From positions 62,001-126,000 of the forward strand of contig NZ_RHUM01000013.1 of NCBI RefSeq assembly GCF_003937915.1: 64,000 nt of DNA. The letters run 5' to 3'. A program made the position numbers and the translations under genes. This stretch comes from Erwinia sp. 198. GTDB lineage: Bacteria; Pseudomonadota; Gammaproteobacteria; Enterobacterales; Enterobacteriaceae. Each line of letters opens with the position of its first letter. Position 1 is the stretch's first letter. This document shows, one piece after another, positions 31,165 to 39,855 of this stretch. The notes under the pieces were generated by a model. It was not told where the DNA came from and searched no databases. It was given only the letters and a program-made list of their open reading frames with translations.

Positions 31165-32365
31165 TCTGCGCTTCCTGAGGCAGCTCACGATAAAATCCCA
31201 TCCCTATCAGCCTGCCGAATAAAAATGGCAGGAAAGGGCGACGACGCAGCCAAAGCTCCATGCGACCCGGCGGCTTGCGTCGCGGCTTTTTCCCCGCCTT
31301 GCTAATCATTATTTGCAGCGACTGCGTAGCCCAGGTAGCGAAAGCGCGCCGCCGCTGGACTTTCTCCAGGTCTTTCAAAGTCAGCGAACCCTTTCTCAAA
31401 GGCCCTGACAGAAGATTAGCGGTCGCTACGGCATCCTGGATCGCCAGGTTGACGCCAACGCCGCCGATGGGCGACATGGCGTGCGCGGCATCCCCAATAC
31501 ACAGCAGGCCAGGTTTGGCCCACTGCTGCAAACGGTCGATGCGGATCTCCAGCAGCTTAACCCGATCCCAGTCGGTAATTTCCAGCTGGAGTCGCTCAAG
31601 GGAAAATGGCGAAGCGCTGGCGACCTGCTGCAGAAAAGCGGAAAGCCCGCTCTCCTGCAAAGCAGTAAAACTGCCCTGGGTAATCGAATAGCCGCACTGC
31701 CAGTAGTCGCCGCGATCGATCATAATAAAATGGTTCTTAGGCCCACGATGACCCGGCGACCATTCAGGATCGTCGGCTTGTTTAGCCATCTTCATCCACA
31801 GAACATCGCGTGGTGAACCGAAACGCTGCACTTCCAGGCCAGCGAGCGCTCTAATAACGGAATGACGGCCATCGCAGCCAATAACCAGCTCGCTGCGGAA
31901 TTCGCGCGCTTCGCCCTCCACTGTCGCCTTAACACCTTTGATCTGACCCTGCTCTTCAATTAATGCGTCAACCTTTGCGTTCTGGATCAGCTGAAAACCG
32001 GGCAGCTGTAAGGCTTTAGCGTGCAGAAAGTTCAGAAAATCCCACTGCGGCATAAAAGCGATATATTTACAGCGGGTAGGCAGACGAGTGAAATCCGCCA
32101 TCGTAGCGGGCTGGCCATCGATCTCGCCGTAAAGCCTTTCTGCTTTTTGGTGCGGCAGCGCCAGAAACTCATCCAGAAAGCCCAGCCGCCAGATAATTTC
32201 AAGCGTAGAGGGATGGATAGTGTCGCCACGAAAATCCCGTAAAAAATCTCCGTGTTTTTCCAGTACCGTTACGGGAATGCCGTTACGCGCCAGCAGGTAA
32301 CCCAGCATCAGCCCGGCCGGGCCTGCGCCAACGATACAGCAGGAAGAAGGGGTAGGGGTGTTCAT
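31160..32365 (-). CDS. FAD-dependent monooxygenase (PHBH family)
   Basis: 401 residues with the three flavin hydroxylase signatures: the ADP-binding GxGxxG ([13 protein letters not shown]), the DG motif (VIGCDGRHSVIRALAGLE) and the GD motif (CIGDAAHAMSPIGGVG). Such enzymes insert oxygen into aromatic or polyketide-like rings; no substrate is indicated. The gene has no operon partner. A near-perfect Fur box lies 26-44 bp upstream of the start, which suggests induction by iron starvation and perhaps a role in siderophore or iron-chelate metabolism. That role is inference only. Confidence 0.85.
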   Translation of the reverse strand: MNTPTPSSCCIVGAGPAGLMLGYLLARNGIPVTVLEKHGDFLRDFRGDTIHPSTLEIIWRLGFLDEFLALPHQKAERLYGEIDGQPATMADFTRLPTRCKYIAFMPQWDFLNFLHAKALQLPGFQLIQNAKVDALIEEQGQIKGVKATVEGEAREFRSELVIGCDGRHSVIRALAGLEVQRFGSPRDVLWMKMAKQADDPEWSPGHRGPKNHFIMIDRGDYWQCGYSITQGSFTALQESGLSAFLQQVASASPFSLERLQLEITDWDRVKLLEIRIDRLQQWAKPGLLCIGDAAHAMSPIGGVGVNLAIQDAVATANLLSGPLRKGSLTLKDLEKVQRRRAFATWATQSLQIMISKAGKKPRRKPPGRMELWLRRRPFLPFLFGRLIGMGFYRELPQEAQK

Positions 32366-32390
32366 TCTGGACCGTCCGGCTAGCTCAATA

Positions 32391-32409
32391 AATGATAATT
32401 GTTATCATT
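32391..32409 (-). promoter_or_regulatory. Fur box upstream of the monooxygenase
   Basis: AATGATAATTGTTATCATT is a 19-bp palindrome matching the 7-1-7 Fur consensus TGATAAT-N-ATTATCA with one mismatch. It lies 26 bp before the start codon, a position expected to block RNA polymerase. Confidence 0.8.
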
Positions 32410-33005
32410 GGTCAGCAAGAAGATCAAACTACATCGGGCCGGGCAGCACTAATGTTTCATGTTGCCGCTTACAGGGCTGCGCTGCGGCAAGCAGATACAG
32501 GCGGGCTGTTTAGCATAGATCGGCCGGTTTTAACGCTATGAGAAAATATATGGTTTTTTATTATTAACAGGCTAACTCTTGCTTCACTTAATCAAAATAA
32601 GAGCGGTTGTTGTAGCGTTTCACCAGCGGATGATCAGCATGGCGATTAATAACTCCGCTTTTTAAGGCTGCAAAGAGGGCCATAGCGTAATAGCGGCAGC
32701 AGCGACCTTCCGGCTGAGGCCGCCTTATGATATCCCCATGTCTGTTTTGGCTAAATTCTAAATTCATTTATGTTGTTATCAACGCCGGGAACGATAAATT
32801 TATCGTGAAATTATAGAGATGATTATTATATCGGGGGTTTTACCTGATTCTGAATGAGTGACCAGGTGAGGCAGTATTTAATAAATGAATATAACTCACG
32901 GCCCTCAGGTAAGGGATATAAAGTATTTACAGATTATTTTAGCGCGGTATGATTTGTAACCACATCCACAAACCTATGGATCACTATACACAAGGAAGCG
33001 ATACC
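32410..33005. other. A/T-rich non-coding junction to accessory DNA
   Basis: About 600 bp without a gene. Composition shifts from about half G+C to A/T-rich near 32540, and all genes to the right look foreign, so the core/accessory boundary probably lies here. It should carry the promoter of the DUF3289 gene. I see no tRNA, att repeat or integrase in it. Confidence 0.45.
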
Positions 33006-33857
33006 GTGTCAGCACTACAATTTCCCTGTAATATTTTCAAGACTCAGAAACGGATGGACGATTACAGCGCCAGTGATATGCGCTATGGTGATTTGTCCGC
33101 AGCACAGTTGAAATCGCATTATCATCTGGTTGATGTCTCCACCAGGGTAAATCCTTATACACTGGTGAAAATCACCCCGTTCAGCCAGCCACAGTCTATG
33201 TTTTACGGCTCTCGGGGAGAGGGCAAGAAAATTACCCGGCAGGAGTGCGCCGGTATCCTGTTTGATGAATTCCGCCACCTGTCTCAGCCGTTCGCCACTT
33301 ATGGACCTTACAGGCACCTTATTGAAAAGATGATTAGCCATATGCAGCATGGAAATGGCACATCTTTCCGGGATGCGTCGTTGGACAGGGCACTGAAGGA
33401 ACAGATCATGAATGATAGATCGAGGGAAAACAGTACATGCTTACGGCTGGATGAAGTTTTTAAAAGCCATATAGATTGGGAAAATAAATTTTATCCCGTA
33501 AGCAGAAAAGACGAATTAAGGAACGCCATATCTCGTGGAAAGCTTCCAAAATTTGACCGATTCCAGGATGATTTTAATGGCATGGGAATAACTGTTCATG
33601 ATACATGGGCAACGCACATTGCGATTAAATCGTTACAGATAGATAAGAACCATTACCGGGCAATAGTTCATTACAGTATTCAGGATCATTTCGGCCTGGA
33701 TATAGACGACATTTCAAATTTTAAATTTAGTTATTTTCGATTCTTTCGTATCTGGTTCGTGCTTCAGCGATATAATCAGTTTGGTTTTAAACCTTTTATG
33801 ACCAATATGGAAAACACCATTGAAATTTCTGGAGGGCGCGATGAAAGAGAAAAATAA
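33006..33857 (+). CDS. DUF3289 (YPO3983) family protein
   Basis: 283 residues from a GTG at 33006, chosen because AAGGAAG sits 6 nt upstream; in-frame ATGs at 32949 and 32976 lack this. The opening MRYGDLSAAQLKSHYHLVDV and RVNPYTLVKITP are the DUF3289 signature. Later VHDTWATHIAIKSLQIDK and YRAIVHYSIQDHFGLD are also typical. Family members are cytoplasmic or secreted proteins of unknown function, often near type VI secretion or toxin genes. It overlaps the DUF943 gene by 17 bp. Low G+C suggests transfer. Confidence 0.78.
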   Translation: MSALQFPCNIFKTQKRMDDYSASDMRYGDLSAAQLKSHYHLVDVSTRVNPYTLVKITPFSQPQSMFYGSRGEGKKITRQECAGILFDEFRHLSQPFATYGPYRHLIEKMISHMQHGNGTSFRDASLDRALKEQIMNDRSRENSTCLRLDEVFKSHIDWENKFYPVSRKDELRNAISRGKLPKFDRFQDDFNGMGITVHDTWATHIAIKSLQIDKNHYRAIVHYSIQDHFGLDIDDISNFKFSYFRFFRIWFVLQRYNQFGFKPFMTNMENTIEISGGRDEREK

Positions 33858-34353
33858 GAAAATTTTCGCCATTATCTCCCTGGCTGTCTGTATGTTAATC
33901 GGTTACTGGCTCTGGCTCTCACTACGCCCTGTAGAAGTTGTCGCAGTCCACCAGGAAAATAATTATAGTGATGTTTTAGTCAAAAACTTTCCTTTTACCA
34001 CTCAGGGTAAAATAAACTGGTGGTCAAAAAATAAAAAAATGCTGAAAGAAAAATATGGCATCCCAAAGCCTGCAGCTTATGGAAGTTTTACTATCATTTT
34101 CTGGTATTTCGGTGATGGCTACAAAGAAGAAGGAAAATATGACAGGCTTTGTTTTTATGATATGAAAGAAAAAGAAAATTGCATAGAAAAAGAACGTGCT
34201 CTTGAAGTCAGCTATAGCAAAAGTATGGGGACTACGTTTACTGTCCATGATGGAATATACCGTATTGGTAGCAAGGGGGAAATAATTAAGAACCACCCTG
34301 ACCAGGCATGTCTCTCGTGTGGTAACCTGCAGAAAGCTTTCGCCCAGCCTTGA
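33841..34353 (+). CDS. DUF943 family membrane-anchored protein
   Basis: 170 residues. One N-terminal transmembrane helix (IFAIISLAVCMLIGYWLWLS) is followed by an extracytoplasmic domain with HDGIYRIGSKGEIIKNHPDQ and paired cysteines near the end (CLSCGN). DUF943 proteins usually occur next to DUF3289 genes in Erwinia and Pantoea, as here, which raises confidence in both. The pairing resembles an effector with a membrane-bound partner or immunity protein, but that is speculation. The start follows GGAGGGCG. Confidence 0.75.
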   Translation: MKEKNKKIFAIISLAVCMLIGYWLWLSLRPVEVVAVHQENNYSDVLVKNFPFTTQGKINWWSKNKKMLKEKYGIPKPAAYGSFTIIFWYFGDGYKEEGKYDRLCFYDMKEKENCIEKERALEVSYSKSMGTTFTVHDGIYRIGSKGEIIKNHPDQACLSCGNLQKAFAQP

Positions 34354-35045
34354 TTTGTAGCTGGACAGCACTGTGGCTATTTCGTAATGGCGTAGCCTTA
34401 TAGTCTCATAGCCCCTTGAACAGTCTCCTGACAGCCGGTAACGGGATACTTTTCTCACCATCCCGGACGGAAACAAGTTTGCACCGGGAACGTGAAGCGT
34501 TGTCCTTTCACAAACCATGTTGAGAACGAATTAACAAGTTTGATATGGTTTTTTTTGAAGTCGGCGCTGCCAGGCACTAAGTTGGCAATTGTGAAGGATA
34601 GAGCCAGCTTACTGGCTTTAGCCGATGCATGATCTGCCGCTTTGCCTGACAATTTTGAATGTGAGACACAAGGTTATTGCTTTTTTCATTGCCAGGCCTT
34701 GTTAATTTTTTACGAAAGTAAAATTCAACCAAATCCAAAGCTACATCATTTTTTCTATATGCCTCACCTAAAGAAAGAGCTAACCTTTTTTCCTCTCTCC
34801 TGATGTCACGGCATGAAATATTATTGATTCGGGACAAGGCACGAAACATAATTGATAAAACGTTGCCCGCCTAATAGTAGATATACAATCTGCATGGATG
34901 TGATTAAATGAATTTTTTAGTGCAGTAGCTAATTTTTTATTGGCCTGCATTTTAAACTGCAAACAGTTTTATGACCTGTCTTGTGTCCTTGTTGTATCAT
35001 CTTCCCAATTTTTGATCATGTTCGCCAACAAGGGAAAGAAAGAAG
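34354..35045. other. Unassigned interval with decayed coding traces
   Basis: About 690 bp. Minus-strand frames at 34455-34652, 34577-34849 and 34780-34962 overlap in different frames and look like pieces of one or two decayed genes (for example LALSLGEAYRKNDVALDLVE), but I recognise no family. No intact gene is supported. Confidence 0.4.
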
Positions 35046-35303
35046 ATGGGAAAAACAAAGAAAACGCTGATTTATATTCCAATTGTTATTATTTTTTTTC
35101 TAATTATACCGGAGGTCATTCTTCGCACATTGACGCCTGAACAGCTGGCGAGGGTGAGTGATTTCACAAGTTTAGGGGGACTCTTAAACCCTTTACTCTC
35201 CCTGATAATTTTTTTGGGCCTTTTCTCCGTCATTTTGGCTGTTCTCACTGTCTCTACAGTGAGCAAAATCTATCGTTCGAGATCACGCTCTGAGGGCAAG
35301 TGA
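35046..35303 (+). CDS. Small two-helix membrane protein
   Basis: 85 residues with two hydrophobic helices (IYIPIVIIFFLIIPEVIL and LLSLIIFLGLFSVILAVLTV) and a basic tail (YRSRSRSEGK). An AAGAAAG purine run precedes the ATG. I recognise no family. It lies just left of the prophage lysis fragment and could be a cargo gene of that element. Confidence 0.5.
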   Translation: MGKTKKTLIYIPIVIIFFLIIPEVILRTLTPEQLARVSDFTSLGGLLNPLLSLIIFLGLFSVILAVLTVSTVSKIYRSRSRSEGK

Positions 35304-35447
35304 AGCCTTATATTGCCGATAATCAGCTTTAGCAAAGCTATGCATGCACTGGGTGCTTATTTTGCATGCATTTCCTGCCCTTATTCCCGTTGTTCCCGGC
35401 CTGTTCTGGCGCAGTTTCTGAGGCTGGATGCAGTTGCATGAAAATCG

Positions 35448-35702
35448 ATGAACAAAGCGGGCAGGCGTGGCGGGGATGGCATTGCCGCCGAAAAAACCAA
35501 TTCACGCTGTAACAACGGCAGCGACGTATTGAGGAACTGCCCCCGTGAAAATGAAGCGTTTCGCCGTTGGGCTACTGCCCCTATACCTGGTACTGTTATC
35601 CGGCAGCGGCAGCGACCAGCCATCACCGGCGATCAATCTTTCCGTAACTGGTTGTCGCACAATAACGCGCTGCCGCCTGAAAGTCGCCAACCCGCACAAT
35701 AA
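35448..35702 (+). pseudogene. lysB (Rz-like spanin) 3' fragment
   Basis: Only the C-terminal part of P2 LysB is recognisable (ENEAFRRWATAPIPGTVIRQ then RPAITG), roughly from 35535. The membrane anchor and coiled coil that should precede it are absent. The fragment overlaps lysC in another frame, as in P2. Confidence 0.65.
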
Positions 35703-35835
35703 CGGCGATCTGAATCGCCTGCTGGATGAAACTGAATCTGCCTGGGCAAACTGCGCGGAAAAGGTGGGTACCATCGTAATCTGCCAGGAACGCAATGATG
35801 AACAAGCCGTAATCCTTACGCAAAGCCCTGAATGA
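35545..35835 (+). CDS. lysC: LysC (Rz1-like) spanin with damaged lipobox
   Basis: 96 residues, nested in lysB in the +1 frame as expected for the outer-membrane spanin subunit of P2-like phages. VTGCRTITRCRLKVANPHNN and LLDETESAWANCAEKV are family signatures. The expected lipobox LSGC reads LSGS here: the Cys that would be lipidated is Ser. The outer-membrane anchor is therefore probably lost, and with lysB truncated the spanin pair cannot work. An inner start at 35551 is equally possible. Confidence 0.68.
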   Translation: MKMKRFAVGLLPLYLVLLSGSGSDQPSPAINLSVTGCRTITRCRLKVANPHNNGDLNRLLDETESAWANCAEKVGTIVICQERNDEQAVILTQSPE

Positions 35836-36223
35836 TGCCGTTTCGTATGTTCGGGAGAATCCGGACCGGCTCCTCCTTTTTGTGGATAACGGGGCGCTGA
35901 TCGCGACGCCTGCCGCGTCAATTGCATGAGAATACCGCTATACCCTGAACATAGTGGTAACGGATTTTACCGGCGACCAAAATTTATTGATGGCTCCGAT
36001 CCTGTTCTGGCTGCGGGAAAATCAGCCGGACCAGATGCAGAACGTAACGGAGCGGGAAAGGCTGTTTACGTTTGAGGTCGATATTCTGGGCAACGGAGCC
36101 TGCGATCTCAGCCTGAACCTGAAATTAACGGAGCGTGTGCTGGCATGTGAGGTAAACGGCGCTATGGAGGTTGAAGCACTGGCAGAGCCAAAGTTGCGTG
36201 ATGATTACTGGGCTGGTTACTGA
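35798..36223 (+). pseudogene. Tail completion protein R, two nonsense mutations
   Basis: The P2 gpR frame from ATG 35798 to the stop at 36221-36223 is interrupted by TAA at 35810-35812, where homologues have Gln, and by TGA at 35927-35929, where they have Trp. Everything else is in frame (SLRKALNDAVSYVRENPDRL, FVDNGALIAT, YRYTLNIVVTDFTGDQNLL). Both changes are single transitions (C to T, G to A). The downstream 89-codon open frame at 35954-36223 is only the tail of this gene. Its end overlaps S. Confidence 0.85.
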
Positions 36224-36657
36224 TGGATGACCTGCATCAGGTAGACGCCTGGCTGGCCGCGCTGCTGGCGGATCTGGAACCAGCAGCCCGCACGAAGATG
36301 CTACGGGAAGTAGTGCGGGATGTGCGACGTATTCAGCAGCAGAACATGACCGCGCAAAGAGCGCCGGACGGTACGGCATGGGAGCCGCGTAAAGTGACGG
36401 CCCGGACAAAGCCGGGGAGGGTAAGGCGTAAGATGTTTATGAAGCTGAAAACGGCGAAGTATCTCAAAGCGCAGGCTGACGCCAGCCAGGCGGAGATCTT
36501 CTTTGCCGGACGGGCGCAGCGTATAGCTCGTGTGCATCATTATGGTTTACGCGACAGAGTGAATCGATTCGGCTTTAAATTACAATATACTAAGCGCCCA
36601 CTGCTGGGCGTTAGTGACGGTGTTAAAAATAAAGTACTATGGATTTTTGTTAATTGA
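36223..36657 (+). CDS. Phage tail completion protein S (virion morphogenesis)
   Basis: 144 residues of the P2 gpS family: LAALLADLEPAARTKMLREV, QNMTAQRAPDGTAWEPRK and RVHHYGLRDRV. gpS terminates the tail tube with gpR. The start overlaps the R stop. The last ~10 residues (KNKVLWIFVN) do not follow the usual gpS ending, so the 3' end was probably replaced when the adjoining foreign gene entered. It cannot act without R. Confidence 0.82.
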   Translation: MDDLHQVDAWLAALLADLEPAARTKMLREVVRDVRRIQQQNMTAQRAPDGTAWEPRKVTARTKPGRVRRKMFMKLKTAKYLKAQADASQAEIFFAGRAQRIARVHHYGLRDRVNRFGFKLQYTKRPLLGVSDGVKNKVLWIFVN

Positions 36658-36701
36658 CTTGCTTAAGATAAAAAAAGTGAAATACGATTTCATGACTTTC
36701 A

Positions 36702-38213
36702 CTATTTAAAATAGGAGTTAAGTTCGTAAATCGCTTTATTCTTAACTTTTGGGTTAAAGAGGTGATGCCTTTCAAAAATGAATTTTTTGCTGAATTTAGT
36801 TTTGGATAATTCCCAACCTAAAAGACTAAATATGCATCTTATTAAGATGGTTCGAAGGTGTTCTGACGCTATGGCAATATTTATCAGTTGATCGCTTGGG
36901 AGCAAGTCCCCATGAATAAGAACATTTCTAATAGTAGTTAATCCGGTTGTGTTGTTTTTTTTATCATCAAATAAAGGCCACGTATCACCTATTTCAATGC
37001 TATGTTGATCAAGGAATAGCATGGCCGATTCTTTGAAGGAAAGTCGGTTGAGTTCGTTTATTTTATTATATATTTTCCCTCTTTCTTTTTTCAATAAAGG
37101 TAATTCTTTTTTTATTGTTTCTTCTAATTTAGATCTCAACCGCCCAAACCTAACTTTGTCAAGAATAAATTCAATTCCATTCTGCCTTTTATACGCTAAC
37201 ACTAAGGATTCCAATGCCTGGAAATAGGATAAAAAAGTTAATTCAACAACACTTTTCCTTCTGATGGTTAGGCAGTTAATTCCGTTTTTAATTTCTTTTC
37301 TGTAAGGTGAAGTATGATAGTTTGGCAGTGTAATATCAAAGAAATTTTGTATGAAGTTTCTCTCTATTAATTCACTTGTTTGATTATCTTTTATGTCTTC
37401 AGCTTTAAAATTATTGCTTTTGTAGTGAGTTTCTATTTTGTCTTTATACTGTACCTGCCAAGACACGCAGTGTACTTTATGATCATTTAAAAATGACATT
37501 AATAGCAAAACATCCTCAATATAAGGGTTTATATTTTTTCGATTGTCTCTATAACGTTTATTGATTTTCTTATTTTTGTTGTAATTAATTGATACCGGTC
37601 GAGTTCTATGTGACCTTGATTAGAAATGCCAGTGTATAATGAGTCTGCGGTTAATGTGATGTTATTTGGTATTTTTATTTTTAATGTTTCCCCTTTGCTT
37701 TGTTTTACGTGGCCACTTTCATCTATCTAAATGTGTCTGATTATATGGGGCATACATTGGAGCTTTGTTTATGTAGTATCTTATAAGTGTATTGCGATTC
37801 AGCTTCTGCTGATGATCCCAATAGCTTATAACCGTTTTTTTAGGGAGTAGTGTGAATCTAATAATAATTATATTTCCCCAGCTAACTCCTAAGTTCCTAA
37901 TGTAGCAGCTGAACATGGTCGTTTCTTTGGAGATTACACCACTTATATTTGGAGTGGAAACGCTTACGTTTACGTCTTTCTTGTTTTCAATCTTTAAGAT
38001 GCTTGCATCATAACAAGTTACATGTACTTTATTCCAGTGACTGTCATCTTCTATTTCTATATTGCATTCAATTTCTTTCAATTCTTCGTTTTCTAACTTA
38101 AACGTCAAAAGCTGATTTTCTAATTTTTTTCGCCATATGGTGACCTTTGTATAGTTGTTAGCACAATCTCTAATACTTACCTTTAATACTATAGCCCCCC
38201 ATAATAAAAACAT
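36702..38213 (-). pseudogene. HEPN-domain (ApeA-like) gene, frameshifted
   Basis: A low-G+C gene on the opposite strand to the phage genes, exactly where P2 keeps orf30 (between S and V). The C-terminal part (36702-37508, open upstream to about 37600) has SYFQALESLVLAYKRQNG and RNVLIHGD, the R-x4-H signature of HEPN RNases. The middle (about 37530-37720) continues in a second frame (GHVKQSKGETLKIKI, HIELDRYQLI), and the N-terminal part (37719-38213) in a third. Joined, they give about 480-500 residues, the size of ApeA-type abortive-infection proteins. At least two frameshifts therefore kill it, unless sequencing errors explain them. The N-terminus overlaps the V start. Confidence 0.55.
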
Positions 38214-38790
38214 GAACACACAACTCACCGAACTAATGCGCCTTATCACCAACCTGATCCGCACCGGGACCATCTCGGCGGTGGATAAGGAGAGCTGGCT
38301 TTGCCGCGTGAAAACAGGCGACCTTGAAACCAACTTGATTAACTGGCTTACCCTACGGGCCGGGAGTTCGCGTACCTGGTGGAAACCTTCCGTTGGTGAG
38401 CAGGTGCTGTTGCTGAGTCTCGGCGACCATCTGGATACCGCTTTTGCGCTACCTGCCATCTATTCCGATGCCTGTCCGCCGCCGTCTGCTTCTGAAGAAG
38501 GCAGCATTATCCTGTTCCCGGACGGTGCCCGGTTTGAGTACGAACCTGAAAACGGTCAGCTGGCGATCTCCGGCGTTAAAAGTATTCGTATTGATACGGC
38601 GGATAATATCGAGCTGAACACAGAAAAACTGTCCATTACTGCCAGTCAGATGCATATCAGAAGCGACGTGGTGATTAACGGCAGCGTGAAGCAAAGCGGC
38701 GGGGAGATGAGTGCAAACGGCGTTGTAGTGGATTCGCATAAACATGGCGGCGTGAAAGCTGGCAGTGACACTTCCGGGGGACCGCAATGA
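38212..38790 (+). CDS. Baseplate assembly protein V
   Basis: 192 residues of the P2 gpV spike family. An N-terminal OB-like domain (MNTQLTELMRLITNLIRTGT, AVDKESWLCRVKTGDL), then WWKPSVGEQVLLLS, then a beta-helical tip with a His-rich end (VVVDSHKHGGVKAGSDTSGG) where gpV binds iron. It forms the membrane-piercing tip. The frame is intact. The start overlaps W's upstream neighbour on the other strand by 2 bp, and the stop overlaps W by 4 bp. Confidence 0.88.
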   Translation: MNTQLTELMRLITNLIRTGTISAVDKESWLCRVKTGDLETNLINWLTLRAGSSRTWWKPSVGEQVLLLSLGDHLDTAFALPAIYSDACPPPSASEEGSIILFPDGARFEYEPENGQLAISGVKSIRIDTADNIELNTEKLSITASQMHIRSDVVINGSVKQSGGEMSANGVVVDSHKHGGVKAGSDTSGGPQ

Positions 38791-39146
38791 TGATGTATAC
38801 CGGCATGAATCAGCAGACCGGTCTGGCGCTCACCGACACAGATCATATTCGCCAGTCGGTGCGGGACATTCTGCTGACGCCGCAGGGCAGCCGGATAGCC
38901 CGGCGTGAATATGGTTCAGTGCTGTTTGCCCTGACGGACCAGCCACAGAACAAGGCGTTAAACCTGCAAATTATGGTGGCAGTCTATGGTGCGCTGAGTT
39001 GCTGGGAGGCGTACATCGGGCTGAATATGGTAAATATCACGTGCAATTATGATGGTTCAATGCAGGTTGAGCTGACCGGACAGCGTGCTGATGGTTCGCC
39101 GCTGGCGATGAATGTTTCTGTGGAAGTTGGTCATGGCAGTTATTGA
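38787..39146 (+). CDS. Baseplate assembly protein W
   Basis: 119 residues of the gp25/W family: MNQQTGLALTDTDHIRQSVR, DILLTPQGSRIARREYGS and LFALTDQPQN are diagnostic. It is a baseplate wedge component. It is intact, overlapping V by 4 bp and J by 14 bp as in P2. Confidence 0.9.
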   Translation: MMMYTGMNQQTGLALTDTDHIRQSVRDILLTPQGSRIARREYGSVLFALTDQPQNKALNLQIMVAVYGALSCWEAYIGLNMVNITCNYDGSMQVELTGQRADGSPLAMNVSVEVGHGSY

Positions 39147-39503
39147 CCTTTCACAGCTGCCTGCACCGGATGTGGTAGAGGTGCCGGATTTTGAACCGCT
39201 GCTGGCAGAACGCAAAGAGGCGTTTATTGCGCTCTGTCCTATAAAGGAGCAGGATGCGATGCGCTGCGCGCTGGCGCCGGAACCCATTTTAAAGCTGTTG
39301 GAGGAAAGCACTTACCGGGGTTGCTGCTGCGTCAGCGTATCAACGAGACGGCGCAGGCGGTGAGGGTAGCCTATGCGCTCGGCAGCGATCTGGAGCAACT
39401 GGGCGCTTGTTACACCGTGCAGCGCCTGACCGTCACGCCCGCTGACACGGACGCGGTGCCGCACCAACACTACAAGATATTATCAGGCTACTGGGTGGTA
39501 TAA
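39133..39503 (+). pseudogene. Baseplate protein J, frameshifted and truncated
   Basis: It starts with MAVIDLSQLPAPDVVEVPDF, as P2 gpJ does, but loses frame near 39315. The second frame resumes with LRQRINETAQAVRVAYALGS and QRLTVTPADTDAVP. Homology then stops near 39465, and the frame ends with an unrelated HYKILSGYWVV. gpJ should be about 300 residues; only about 110 remain. A deletion has removed the rest of J with I, H and G. Confidence 0.85.
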
Positions 39504-39504
39504 A

Positions 39505-39702
39505 GTGAAATTTATTACAAAGTTTATATTAAACATTGCTATTGATTACGCTCCGGTATTATTGGTGATAATTGCCGGGGTATTCTATGTGGTGTTTTTC
39601 CCCGATTACTGGGGAAGGTTGTTGTTAATCACTATCGGTGTAATATTTGTATTAAGCGTTAAAGTTTTCAGTAAGATACAGTTTAAATCTAAACGAAAGT
39701 AG
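39505..39702 (+). CDS. Small two-helix membrane protein
   Basis: 65 residues from a GTG, with two hydrophobic helices (IDYAPVLLVIIAGVFYVVFF, LLLITIGVIFVLSVKVF) and a basic end. It is low in G+C and unlike the phage genes. It may be a cargo (moron) gene that once followed the tail-fibre genes. No family is recognised, and the ribosome site is weak. Confidence 0.4.
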   Translation: MKFITKFILNIAIDYAPVLLVIIAGVFYVVFFPDYWGRLLLITIGVIFVLSVKVFSKIQFKSKRK

Positions 39703-39855
39703 TGCAGGTGGCTGATGATAAGCCATCTGTCTTTGCTGATTCTTTTCCCTTCACCACATCGATTTTCTTTGTGGTTGCTTAAACACCTCACCACAAATGC
39801 ATCTTAAGCCTGTTTGACACACCATAGCGAAACCCCTTAAAAGGAGGCTCGCTAT

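Noticed and set aside
34455-34962. Overlapping minus-strand frames as intact genes
   Set aside because: They are in different frames without starts, so at most they are decayed fragments.
37719-38459. 246-codon minus-strand frame treated as one gene with a 5' extension
   Set aside because: The part beyond 38213 is antisense to gpV. Only the left part fits the HEPN-type gene.
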